This document shows positions 21,592-29,561 of a stretch of DNA of 30,892 bases, in pieces. The translations under genes were made by a program, and so were the position numbers. The stretch lies in assembly GCA_041484525.1 (NCBI GenBank), contig JBGPHT010000089.1, positions 1 to 30,892 of the forward strand, in the 5' to 3' direction. How positions within the stretch are numbered: position 1 is the stretch's first letter; every line of letters starts with the position of its first letter. This DNA is from JBGPHT01 sp041484525 (GTDB taxonomy: Bacteria > Acidobacteriota > Terriglobia > Bryobacterales > Bryobacteraceae). The notes below the pieces were generated by a model that was not told the origin of the DNA, did no database searches, and was given only the letters and a program-made list of their open reading frames with translations.

Positions 21592-22038
21592 TTACAAAAG
21601 CTTCACCATTCGTACGGCGTCGGACCCGCTGCGGTAGTAGTCGCGAACCAGGCGCGTCTTTTCAAAGCCAAAATTTTCATAAAACTCGCGAGCCCCCCGG
21701 TTCGTCACCCTCACCATGAGTGAGAAGCGCCGCACATGGCGCAACCGCAGGCGGCGCAACGTACTCTCGATCAGGGCCGAGGCGGCGCCCGTGCGTCGCG
21801 CGTCCGGGTCCACCGCGATCGACACCAGTTCGGCGCGATCCCCCCGCCTCGCGCTGACGATGTATCCCACCAATTTCCCGCCCCGCACGGCCACCAGAAA
21901 CAGCTCTCCGTATTTGCGGCCAAATTCTGCAAACAGTTTGCGATCATACGCATCGGACGGGAAGCTCGCTTGTTCGATCTGGAGGATGCGTTCGATATCG
22001 GACCATCGGAATCGCCGCATAGTGAACCGGGGTCGCAT
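21592..22038 (-). CDS. GNAT N-acetyltransferase, RimI-like
   Basis: A 148-residue Gcn5-related acetyltransferase resembling RimI, which acetylates a ribosomal protein N terminus. Seen: FTMRRFRWSDIERILQIEQASF at the start, the acetyl-CoA loop VSIAVDPDARRTGAASALIES (the R/Q-x-x-G-x-G/A position is RRTGAA), and the C-terminal NRGAREFYENFGFEKT motif. The ATG at 22038 is chosen because AAGGA lies about seven bases upstream and the fold begins there; the longer in-frame frame to 22281 is Arg/Ser-rich and overlaps feoA. The substrate may be any protein or small amine. It is divergent from feoAB. Confidence 0.82.
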   Translation of the reverse strand: MRPRFTMRRFRWSDIERILQIEQASFPSDAYDRKLFAEFGRKYGELFLVAVRGGKLVGYIVSARRGDRAELVSIAVDPDARRTGAASALIESTLRRLRLRHVRRFSLMVRVTNRGAREFYENFGFEKTRLVRDYYRSGSDAVRMVKLL

Positions 22039-22118
22039 TCTGTTATCCTTTATTTTGCACCACTTGGAGCAGGCGGAAGCCGCGTCCATGAAGAAAAGCA
22101 AGAAGCGGCGTCGAGGAC

Positions 22119-22147
22119 TTGACAAGAATTTCAGACTGCCGGATACT
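22119..22147 (+). promoter_or_regulatory. Promoter of feoAB with predicted leaderless start
   Basis: TTGACA (22119-22124), a 17-base spacer, GATACT (22142-22147). The -10 ends six bases before the ATG of feoA and there is no Shine-Dalgarno. The strong -35 and ideal spacing make this the best promoter of its kind in the window. No Fur or DtxR box is obvious. Confidence 0.6.
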
Positions 22148-22153
22148 GAATCC

Positions 22154-22447
22154 ATGTTGCAACTGAGTGGCAACAGCGCCTTGGCGGAGACGGACTTCGC
22201 AACCCTTGTCGACCTACGCCACGGCGACGCCGCGATCCTCGAACGGATCGATCTTCCGGGCGACGATGCACGCCGTCTCATGGAACTCGGATTCCTGCCG
22301 GGCGCGCGCGTGATCGCTGGCCGCAGCGGTCCCGGCGGCGACCCGCGCGTATTTCAGGTGGATGGGTCCGAAATCGCCCTGCGCCGCGAAACCGCGCGCA
22401 ACCTGAAGGTGCGGGTCGAGCCGGCCAGAAAACCGAGGCACACGTGA
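22154..22447 (+). CDS. feoA: Ferrous iron transport protein FeoA
   Basis: A small SH3-like cytosolic partner of the ferrous iron transporter FeoB. The 97-residue product has the family core: TLVDLRHGDAAILERIDLPG, then ARRLMELGFLPGARVIAG (the MxLGFxPG signature), GSEIALRRETARNLKV. The start at 22154 gives normal length and lies at the predicted transcription start. An in-frame ATG at 22088 would add 22 Lys/Arg-rich residues that contain the promoter, so I reject it. The stop overlaps feoB in GTGA. Confidence 0.9.
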   Translation: MLQLSGNSALAETDFATLVDLRHGDAAILERIDLPGDDARRLMELGFLPGARVIAGRSGPGGDPRVFQVDGSEIALRRETARNLKVRVEPARKPRHT

Positions 22448-24333
22448 GCGAGTGCAGTAACTGCTCCAGTTGCGCCCCGGCGGCCGTCCTGGAATTCCCC
22501 AAGAACGGCGCCGCGCCCAAAACCGTAGCCGTCATCGGACCTCCCAACTCCGGTAAGACGACGCTCTTCAACCGCCTCACGGGCCTGCGCCAGAAGGTGG
22601 CCAATTTTCCTGGTGTCACCGTCGAGCAGCATACCGGAGTTGCCGAACTGCCCGACGGCCGCGCGGTGCGGCTGATCGATCTGCCCGGCGTGTACAGCCT
22701 GCAACCCCGCTCGGAAGACGAGCAGGTGGCATACGATGTGCTCACCGGCAATCGCGCCGATACCCCCAAGCCCGAGGCCATTCTGCTGGTGCTCGATACC
22801 ACCAACCTGGCCCGCCACTTGATGCTTGCCGCGCCCATCCTGGCATTGGGCGTACCCACGCTCATCGTTCTTAATATGGCGGACGATCTGCGCAAACGCG
22901 GCGGCAAACTGGAACTGGCTGCGCTCTCCGCGGAGTTGGGCGCGCCGGTCGCGCTCGTGAGCGCGCGCCAGGGCGAGGGCATCGGACAGGTCTTCGATTT
23001 TCTGGCGGGCGCCATGCCGAAGCCCGCGCCCAAGGGCCTGCCGGTGCTGCAGGACGTGCCGAAGTGCAGGCAATGGGCGGGCCAGGTGGGCAGCGAGGCC
23101 AAGTATCACGCGCCCGCTCCTCCCAAATGGACGCGGCGGCTGGACTCCATATTCCTGCATCCGGTTTGGGGCGCGGTGATTTTTCTAGTAGTAGTGGTGG
23201 GAGTCATCCGCACCATCTTCAAAGCGGCGCTCCCCATGAGCAAAGGGATCGAGCGGCTGTTCGCCGTCAGCGGCAAGTGGGTTGCAACTGCCCTTCCCGA
23301 TTCCCTGCTCCGTTCGCTCCTGATCGACGGCGTTTGGGCCGGCGTGGGTTCCGTGCTCGTCTTCCTGCCGCAGGTGTTGCTGCTGTTTCTCTTCATTGGA
23401 ATTCTGGAGGACTCCGGGTACCTGGCGCGCGCCGCCCTGATCGCCGATCGCACCATGGCAAGAGTGGGGCTGCAGGGCAAATCCTTCATCCCGCTGCTCT
23501 CGGCCTATGGCTGTGCGGTGCCGGCGATCATGTCCACGCGCACCATCGAAAACAAGCGCGATCGCATCGCCACGATTCTGATCGCACCCTTTATGACGTG
23601 CTCGGCGAGGCTGCCGGTCTACGCGCTGCTGATCGCCGCCTTCATTCCGGATCGCTCCTTGCTCGGGCCTTTCCTCGGCACGCAGGATGCCGCACTGCTC
23701 GGCCTCTACGTGCTGGGATTCCTGGCTGCCGTGCTTACCGCGTGGGCACTGAAATCGTCTGTGCTGAAAAGCGGACGCACGCCGTTCCTCCTCGAGATGC
23801 CGTCGTACCGGTGGCCCACGCTGCAATCCATCGGGCTGCGGCTGCTGGATCGCACCAAGGTCTTTCTGGTGCGCGCCGGCACCATCATCCTGCTCGTGAC
23901 CGTGATCCTCTGGGTCGCCTGCAACGTGCCGCCTATCAACGGAAAACTGCCCGACCTCGAGCACAGCCTGGCGGGCACCGTGGGTCGCACGATCGAGCCG
24001 GCCATCCGGCCGCTCGGCTTCAACTGGAAAATCGGGATCGGGCTGATCACGTCGCTGGCCGCGCGCGAAACCATCGTCTCGACGCTGGGCGCGATCTACG
24101 GCATGGATCCGAAGACGCAGGAGCAAGGACTGCAGGCAGCGCTCCGAAACGATCTGTCGCTTGGCGGTGCGTTTGCCCTGCTGGTGTTCTTCGCGTTCGC
24201 CATGCAGTGCATGTCGACGTCGGCGGTGGTGCGGCGCGAGACGGGCGGATGGACGTGGCCGCTACTGCAGTTCGCGTATATGGGCGCCCTGGCCTACGCC
24301 GGGGCGTTCGTGGTCAACCATCTGATCGGTTGA
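22444..24333 (+). CDS. feoB: Ferrous iron transporter FeoB
   Basis: A GTP-dependent Fe(II) transporter of the inner membrane, 629 residues. G-domain: G1 GPPNSGKT (32-39), G2 with PGVTVE (Thr59), G3 DLPG (79-82), G4 NMAD (144-147), G5 near SARQGEG. Membrane part: the first Gate motif YGCAVPAIMSTRTIENKRDR followed by CSARLPVYALLIAAFIPD, which holds the conserved core Cys, then a second Gate region GLITSLAARETIVSTLG. The N terminus MSECSNCSSC adds a Cys-x2-Cys-x2-Cys cluster before the G domain, which many FeoB proteins lack. GTG start at 22444 overlaps the feoA stop. The protein ends soon after the last span, with no FeoC seen. The final 72 bases overlap the convergent transglycosylase gene. 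Confidence 0.95.
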   Translation: MSECSNCSSCAPAAVLEFPKNGAAPKTVAVIGPPNSGKTTLFNRLTGLRQKVANFPGVTVEQHTGVAELPDGRAVRLIDLPGVYSLQPRSEDEQVAYDVLTGNRADTPKPEAILLVLDTTNLARHLMLAAPILALGVPTLIVLNMADDLRKRGGKLELAALSAELGAPVALVSARQGEGIGQVFDFLAGAMPKPAPKGLPVLQDVPKCRQWAGQVGSEAKYHAPAPPKWTRRLDSIFLHPVWGAVIFLVVVVGVIRTIFKAALPMSKGIERLFAVSGKWVATALPDSLLRSLLIDGVWAGVGSVLVFLPQVLLLFLFIGILEDSGYLARAALIADRTMARVGLQGKSFIPLLSAYGCAVPAIMSTRTIENKRDRIATILIAPFMTCSARLPVYALLIAAFIPDRSLLGPFLGTQDAALLGLYVLGFLAAVLTAWALKSSVLKSGRTPFLLEMPSYRWPTLQSIGLRLLDRTKVFLVRAGTIILLVTVILWVACNVPPINGKLPDLEHSLAGTVGRTIEPAIRPLGFNWKIGIGLITSLAARETIVSTLGAIYGMDPKTQEQGLQAALRNDLSLGGAFALLVFFAFAMQCMSTSAVVRRETGGWTWPLLQFAYMGALAYAGAFVVNHLIG

Positions 24334-25782
24334 CGTGCTGCTTCCCATGGATTCCTGAAATACCGTCGCAAAGAAATCGCGCGAGCTAGGCGAGCAGCCG
24401 ATGTGCATGTTGTCCATGCCCTCTTCGACGAAGCCCAGGTAACCGTTCCAACCGAGATCGTTGAGGATGAAGCGCAGAGCTTCCAACTCGGCCGGCGGCA
24501 GGTTCGAATAGTCGATGTCGAACACGTGGCCGGAGAGATGCGAGAGCGCCTCGCGCTGCTTCGAAGTGCGCGCCAGATCCTCCGTCTCGACCAGCGACGT
24601 CACCGGCAGCGGCTGGAATTTCTGGTCTCTCGTCTTCATTTCATCGAACAGGCGGCGCGTCTCGAAGGCGATGTAGGTGAGGGTTCCGATGGCCGCCGGA
24701 GACGCTTCGGCAAGGTATTCCAGGCTCTCGGCGGGGTCAGTCGAAAGCCGCAGGCGGTAGCCGAAGTAATCCGACTTGTCGAGAGCCTTCACCAGGCGCT
24801 TGCCCAAATCGGCTCGAATGTCATCGCCGTTGTGGAAGACCAGGTCATCGCGCTTCAACCAGACGGAGAGGCGGTGGGAGGCGCGGGTGGGCGCGAACTG
24901 ATTGCGATACTCCTCGGAGAGCGCGACAAAAGCCTCGGGATCGCGTCGATAGAGGGCCAGCAACTGTTCGGCGCGCTTCACGCGAAAGTAATAGGTAGGC
25001 GACCAATCGCGCTGCATCTGCTGCTCGACGGCGGCGTACAACTCGCGGTTCCATGCCGGGCTGCACGAGAAGAACATGCGCGGGACGGAGATTTCGTCCC
25101 GGGGAATTCCACGCGCGCGCCGCGTGAGCTCGATCATTTCGTTCACGCAGCCCTGGCCGCAGTGGTAGGCGAAAACCGCCCAATCGCGGCCGCCGTATTT
25201 CTGTTCCATCCCGGCCAGATAGCGCGCCGCCGCGGGGATGGCGCGGTCGGGGTTCATACGGTCGTCGCGCACGACCACCGAGTACGGCGTTTTTTGCGTC
25301 ACGGTTTTGTAGACGGGCTTCTTGCCCTTGCTCTTCACCGGCACCCTGATCTTGGCCATGCGATAGCGCGTGGCGCGCACCACGCTCAGCCCCATGCTGC
25401 GCGCCGTGGCCTCCGAGATCTGCATGATGCCTTTCGGCCCCGAAGGACTTTCCGCGCGGGCATCTCCCCAACTCTCGAGATACGCAATCGCCTCGATCAA
25501 GCTGGCGGGAAGACCGCTGCGGATGGCGGCGGCGCGGAAGATCGACTGCAACTTGGGATTCGTCGTGATGCGCTTGGCCCCGGGAATGGCCAGCGGCTCG
25601 CGCATGATGCCGAAGGTTTGGGATTGGATCATGAGGTCCGTGCGGACCTCGAGGAGTTCGCTCGAGACATCGTCGCGCGCCACGCCGATACCGGCCACCC
25701 GGTGCGACGGTACAAAATAGTCCGGTGATCCGGCCTGGCCCGGAAGCGCAAGGCTCAGGAGAAGCAGGGCGATGAATTTCAT
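24262..25782 (-). CDS. Lytic transglycosylase fused to an M15/DUF5715-like domain
   Basis: A 506-residue exported murein enzyme with a signal peptide (MKFIALLLLSLALPGQAGS). Residues about 78-245 form an SLT goose-lysozyme-like domain: catalytic Glu103 in AYLESWGDARAESPSGPKGIMQIS, then NPDRAIPAAARYLAG and FAYHCGQG. Residues about 385-472 resemble D,D-carboxypeptidase-like M15/DUF5715 folds: LPVTSLVET, HLSGHVFDIDYS (His415, Asp422; compare H-x2-G-x3-D of M15) and MDNMHIG (His460). The same protein could therefore cut glycan strands and peptide stems; activity of the second domain is inferred from motifs only. The last 35 residues are unrelated to the domain, are Ser/Thr/Gln-rich, and are encoded antisense to feoB. 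MtgA lies upstream on the same strand. Confidence 0.85.
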   Translation of the reverse strand: MKFIALLLLSLALPGQAGSPDYFVPSHRVAGIGVARDDVSSELLEVRTDLMIQSQTFGIMREPLAIPGAKRITTNPKLQSIFRAAAIRSGLPASLIEAIAYLESWGDARAESPSGPKGIMQISEATARSMGLSVVRATRYRMAKIRVPVKSKGKKPVYKTVTQKTPYSVVVRDDRMNPDRAIPAAARYLAGMEQKYGGRDWAVFAYHCGQGCVNEMIELTRRARGIPRDEISVPRMFFSCSPAWNRELYAAVEQQMQRDWSPTYYFRVKRAEQLLALYRRDPEAFVALSEEYRNQFAPTRASHRLSVWLKRDDLVFHNGDDIRADLGKRLVKALDKSDYFGYRLRLSTDPAESLEYLAEASPAAIGTLTYIAFETRRLFDEMKTRDQKFQPLPVTSLVETEDLARTSKQREALSHLSGHVFDIDYSNLPPAELEALRFILNDLGWNGYLGFVEEGMDNMHIGCSPSSRDFFATVFQESMGSSTSTDQMVDHERPGVGQGAHIRELQ

Positions 25783-25797
25783 CCCTTTAACCGTCAG

Positions 25798-25827
25798 TGT
25801 ATCCCTTTGGCCCCGTGCATGGATACA
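25798..25827. repeat. Small inverted repeat upstream of the transglycosylase gene
   Basis: TGTATCC (25798-25804) and GGATACA (25821-25827) are exact inverted copies around 16 bases, located 16-45 bases before the transglycosylase start. This could be an operator or leader hairpin. The rest of the 202-base gap up to MtgA shows nothing I can support. Confidence 0.3.
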
Positions 25828-25984
25828 TTTCTTTAGACGTATGAGAATGCCGCCGGGCTACCACCAACCGAATTTGGAGATGCTCCGGGCGACCTGCGCA
25901 ATTCCGCAACCCATCCGCGCCATCTCTCGCCGATGACAATTAGCTGGACAATCGGCCATCGCCGGCTTCAAGTTCGACTTCTGA

Positions 25985-26653
25985 TTACCAGCGCATTTGT
26001 GTCATGCGGCGCGCGATTTCGGCGCTGTACCAGTTCATACGCGCCGGCTTCCGCCGCAGCGGAGACGGGATCAGCGCCGCCAGCCGCACCGCCTGCTCGC
26101 GGTTCACGCGTGATGCGGGGACGTTGTACCACGACCGCGCGGCCGCCTCGGCGCCGTAGATGCCCGGACCCCATTCGATCGTGTTGAGGTACAGCTCCAG
26201 AATGCGCTGCTTGGGGAGAATCGCTTCGGCGGCGGGCGCCAGCGTGAACTCGACACCTTTGCGCAGCAGCGAGCGGTTGGTGGTCAGGAAGAGATTCTTG
26301 ACGAGCTGCTGCGTGATGGTGGAGCCGCCGCGCCCCAGTTTCCCGGCTTCGAAGTCCTCGTCGATCACCTTCTGCACTTCCTGCCAGTCGATGCCGTGGT
26401 GCTGGTAGAAGCGCCCGTCCTCGGCGGCGATGACCGCGTGCTGCAACTCGTTCGAGATTCGCGACAGCGGCACGAACGTGTAGTGTTTCGCATATGGCTT
26501 GCGGTGTATCCACGCCTCGATGCGCCGCTGCACCTGCACCGAGGTCGTGGGCGGATGGATCCAGCGCAGCGCGATCAGTTCCGCGAGACACAGCGCGTAG
26601 AATGTCGCGGCTAGAGAAACCGTCCACAGCAGAATGGCGCGAATGATGCGCAC
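25985..26653 (-). CDS. mtgA: Monofunctional peptidoglycan glycosyltransferase MtgA
   Basis: A 222-residue family 51 glycosyltransferase that polymerises lipid II into glycan strands at the outer face of the inner membrane. One N-terminal membrane span (about 5-30) is followed by the GT51 motifs: AAEDGRFYQHHGID with catalytic Glu78, GRGGSTITQQLVKNLF, RKGVEFTLA and ILELYLNTIEWGPGIYGAEAAA with the second acidic residue. It has no penicillin-binding transpeptidase domain and ends soon after the fold, which is the monofunctional layout. GTG at 26653 has no proper Shine-Dalgarno; TAAGAT ends six bases before it. The lytic transglycosylase follows downstream on the same strand. Confidence 0.94.
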   Translation of the reverse strand: MRIIRAILLWTVSLAATFYALCLAELIALRWIHPPTTSVQVQRRIEAWIHRKPYAKHYTFVPLSRISNELQHAVIAAEDGRFYQHHGIDWQEVQKVIDEDFEAGKLGRGGSTITQQLVKNLFLTTNRSLLRKGVEFTLAPAAEAILPKQRILELYLNTIEWGPGIYGAEAAARSWYNVPASRVNREQAVRLAALIPSPLRRKPARMNWYSAEIARRMTQMRW

Positions 26654-26659
26654 ACTCCG

Positions 26660-26665
26660 ATCTTA
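26660..26665 (-). promoter_or_regulatory. -10-like box before mtgA
   Basis: TAAGAT on the minus strand ends six bases before the GTG start. It matches the -10 consensus at four of six positions and no clear -35 is seen. Confidence 0.25.
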
Positions 26666-26853
26666 CAACTGTTGTTGCCGATCCACGGCGGCCGCAATTG
26701 CGCAGACATTTTGTAACCTCTAGTTCCTGAGTTCTCTACTACGACCTTCCTCAGCGGAATGCGTTAGTATGACCGGGGCGGGTTCTTGTGGTTTGACTCC
26801 ATACCGCCTATTTTTCATCTAACACGTCAGTTTAGAGGAAGAGGAGAATCCAG

Positions 26854-28041
26854 ATGGCGACTAACAAGGCCGGATCTACTTCGGATTCGGCAAACTCACA
26901 TTCCCCGGGAAGGTTCGCGCACCCTTTCTTCACCACTACGCCCCCGGCGCTACGCCAGCCCGTCAACGGCAACACGCGCATGACGGACTGGAGCAAACAA
27001 CACCTCGGCCCGGTTCCGCCAGTCTTGCGTGGGGGCCGCATGGATCTCACCGAGGCGATCGGCGCCGAAGGTGTCGCGGAGATTGAAGGGATCGGCGAAA
27101 TTCGGTTTCACGCCCTGGGCGATAGCGGAAAGGGGATGGCCGAGGACGCCGAAAAGGTCAGCGATGAGATGGCCACCGACTATAAACCCGACGCGGGCGG
27201 ACTCAACCCCGCCTTCCTATTGCACCTCGGCGATGTAATCTACGGGTCGGACAAAAGCGCGAACTACGGGGATCGCTTCTACCGCCCGTATCGCCGCTAT
27301 CCGGGTAAGATACTGGCCATCCCCGGAAATCACGATGGGGAGGTAAGTGCCGCCGCAGACAATCCATCATTGAACGCCTTTCGCGCGAACTTTTGTGCCG
27401 CGACTGCGACCGTTCCGCAAGCCGCGTCCGGAATCGGCATCTTTCGGGAAACCATGACCCAGCCCGGCGTCTACTGGATGCTGGATGCGCCGTTCGTGCG
27501 GATAGTCGGACTGTATTCGAACTTAGTAGAGAATCCCGGCTTTCTCCAAGGCGCTGGCGGCGACACGTCTCAACTGGACTGGCTCCTTACGACTCTCAAG
27601 TACATCGCCACCATCAAGGACAACAAGGCGTTGATCGTTGCGACGCACCATCCGCCGTACAGCCAGAGCAGCCACAGCGGGAGCACCGAAATGAACCAAA
27701 GCATTACGGACGCATGCACGGCCGCCGGCGTAATGCCCCACGCGGTTCTCTCGGCACACTCGCACAACTACCAACGCTACACCCGACGGATCGGCGGCCA
27801 GCAGGTGCTCTATGTCGTCGCCGGCGGCGGCGGAATGCCACCCGAGCCGGTGCCACCCGCAAGCGGCCAGCCTGCCGATTCGACTCATGAGGTCACCTAT
27901 GATGCCGCGATGCAATCGCTGGGATATCTCTTCGTGACTGTTTCCGCCAGCCAGTTGAAGACGGAGTTCTGGCCGCAGGGTCAACAGACCATGCCTTTTG
28001 ATCCAGTGACCGTCGATCTACCCACGCACACCGTCGGGTGA
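26854..28041 (+). CDS. Calcineurin-like metallophosphoesterase (purple acid phosphatase type)
   Basis: A 395-residue metallophosphoesterase. The metal-binding motifs follow the purple-acid-phosphatase order: ALGDSGKG (GDxG, Asp90), HLGDVIYG (GDxxY, 126-130), GNHD (158-161), VATHHPPYS (264-270), and SAHSHNYQRY (His302, His304), where the usual Gly of GHxH is Ala. About 60 N-terminal residues are Ser/Thr/Pro-rich without a clear signal peptide, so location is uncertain. The substrate is unknown. AGGAG lies eight bases before the ATG, one of the few textbook ribosome binding sites in the window. The two-component genes follow about 100 bases downstream on the same strand but need not be linked in function. 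Confidence 0.88.
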   Translation: MATNKAGSTSDSANSHSPGRFAHPFFTTTPPALRQPVNGNTRMTDWSKQHLGPVPPVLRGGRMDLTEAIGAEGVAEIEGIGEIRFHALGDSGKGMAEDAEKVSDEMATDYKPDAGGLNPAFLLHLGDVIYGSDKSANYGDRFYRPYRRYPGKILAIPGNHDGEVSAAADNPSLNAFRANFCAATATVPQAASGIGIFRETMTQPGVYWMLDAPFVRIVGLYSNLVENPGFLQGAGGDTSQLDWLLTTLKYIATIKDNKALIVATHHPPYSQSSHSGSTEMNQSITDACTAAGVMPHAVLSAHSHNYQRYTRRIGGQQVLYVVAGGGGMPPEPVPPASGQPADSTHEVTYDAAMQSLGYLFVTVSASQLKTEFWPQGQQTMPFDPVTVDLPTHTVG

Positions 28042-28118
28042 GGCAGGGATACTGAATCGGTGCCGGCGGAGAATACTTCAGCCACCGCGTGACCCCATCT
28101 CCAAATCTCCCGGAAAAT

Positions 28119-28148
28119 GAGGAGAATTGGATCATGGAACGAACATGA
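28119..28148 (+). promoter_or_regulatory. Ribosome binding site and four-codon leader before the histidine kinase
   Basis: GAGGAG (28119-28124) is ideally spaced (nine bases) from ATG at 28134, but that frame reads only M-E-R-T-stop. Its TGA (28146-28148) overlaps the kinase ATG at 28145 as ATGA. Ribosomes loaded by the Shine-Dalgarno could terminate and restart at the kinase. A TTG at 28127 in the kinase frame is only two bases from the Shine-Dalgarno, too close. Confidence 0.45.
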
Positions 28149-29551
28149 CGACGAGACTGGAAAGGCTCCTGATATACGCCGAATCGCACCGGCTGGTGGT
28201 TTGTGCGCTCGCCGGCCTGTTGATCGCGCTCATCGGCTGGGCCGACTGGCGCCTGCCGGACATCTCGATCGGATACCTCTACCTGCTGCCGGTGCTGCTT
28301 TCCGCGGCGGCGCTCAACGGTGTGCAAATCCTGGTGATGGCCGGCGTATGCGGTTTCCTGCGCGAGGCATTCGATCCGCTGGAGTGGGCCCCGGGAGCCG
28401 TGGGTCGTCTCGTGGTTGCAACCGCCGGGTTCGCCATGACCGGGTTCTTCGTAGGCCAGCTCAACCAGCGCCGCCGGCTGCTGGCCGAGCACCTGGCCGA
28501 GCTCGAGAAGCAGATCCTGCTCCGGCAGGAGGCCGAGCAGCAGCTTCGCATCCTCATCGAAACGAGTCCGCTCGCGATCCTCACGCTGGACGCTTCGGGA
28601 TGCGTCGCACTGGCCAACGAATCGGCGCGGGACCTGCTCGGCTTCGAGGAGGACCAACTGCAAGGGGCGAATGTGCAACCCTATCTTCCGATCCTCGATC
28701 GATTGCTCCACAGCCAGCACTCCGGCGTCAACATGCGCACCAACGTCGAATGCAAAGGGCAGCGCCGCAACGGCGACGTTTTCCTGGCGCACGTGTGGCT
28801 GTCCACGTATCGCAGCTCGGGAGGTCCCGGCCTCGCGGCGGTGGTGTGGGACGCGTCGGAGAATCTCCGCGACCGCGAAGGCGCGGGGCTGGATTCCATG
28901 ATGGCCACGTCGCGCGTCCTGATCGGCGCCATCTCGCACGAGGTGCGCAACCTGGCGTCGGCGGCGGCTGCGTCTTACACCGCGGTGGCGGATGTTCCGG
29001 GCGCTTCGGAGAACGAGCAATACCATGTGTTAGGCACCTTGATCCATGGACTCGAAAAGATCGCGTCGTCCGGCCTGCATGTAGCGTCGGACCGCGAAGC
29101 CGCGGTGTCGGACCTGGACACGGTGCTCGACGAGGCCCGTATCGTGATCGAGCCGGCGCTGCGCGAGGCCGCGATCGACGTCCTGTGGGAAGTGAGCGAC
29201 GGGCTGCCGCTGGTGCAGGCCGACCATCACAGCCTGTTGCAGGTCTTCATCAACCTGGCCCGCAACAGCCAGCGCGCGCTCGAGGACTGGCCGCGGCGCG
29301 AGGTGCGCATCTCGGCGGCGCTCGAAAGCGACCTGGTAGTGGTGCGGTTCAGCGATACCGGTCCGGGCGTCACGCACCCGGAAGAACTATTCCGGCCGTT
29401 CCAGCCTGGCGCTCATTCCTTCGGCCTGGGGCTCTACATCTCGCGCGCCATCCTGCGCGCGCACGGCGGCGGACTGCGCTACGAGCCGGCGGCTTCGGGA
29501 AGCTGCTTTGCAGTTGAGCTCTGGCCGGTGGACAATGCAGTAGAAGGGTGA
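28145..29551 (+). CDS. Membrane-bound PAS sensor histidine kinase
   Basis: A 468-residue sensor kinase. Four hydrophobic spans lie in residues about 17-105 with very short loops, so the signal is probably sensed in or at the membrane. A coiled coil of about 30 residues (LLAEHLAELEKQILLRQEAE) leads into a PAS domain (about 135-245: RILIETSPLAILTLDASG to WDASENLRDRE). The H-box ISHEVRNLASAA has phospho-accepting His265. The ATPase domain has the N-box QVFINLARNSQRAL (Asn370, Asn374), G1 SDTGPGV (404-410) and G2 FGLGLYIS (427-434). The response-regulator gene follows ten bases after the stop, so it is the likely partner. The start is discussed with the leader at 28119-28148. Confidence 0.88.
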   Translation: MTTRLERLLIYAESHRLVVCALAGLLIALIGWADWRLPDISIGYLYLLPVLLSAAALNGVQILVMAGVCGFLREAFDPLEWAPGAVGRLVVATAGFAMTGFFVGQLNQRRRLLAEHLAELEKQILLRQEAEQQLRILIETSPLAILTLDASGCVALANESARDLLGFEEDQLQGANVQPYLPILDRLLHSQHSGVNMRTNVECKGQRRNGDVFLAHVWLSTYRSSGGPGLAAVVWDASENLRDREGAGLDSMMATSRVLIGAISHEVRNLASAAAASYTAVADVPGASENEQYHVLGTLIHGLEKIASSGLHVASDREAAVSDLDTVLDEARIVIEPALREAAIDVLWEVSDGLPLVQADHHSLLQVFINLARNSQRALEDWPRREVRISAALESDLVVVRFSDTGPGVTHPEELFRPFQPGAHSFGLGLYISRAILRAHGGGLRYEPAASGSCFAVELWPVDNAVEG

Positions 29552-29561
29552 GCGGTACAGG

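Noticed and set aside
21592..22281. Longer start for the GNAT gene
   Set aside because: The extra N-terminal part is Arg/Ser-rich, overlaps feoA, and the ATG at 22038 has a good ribosome binding site.
25841..25936. 31-codon frame in the gap between mtgA and the transglycosylase gene
   Set aside because: It has no ribosome binding site, no clear promoter, and mixed composition; it is likely chance.
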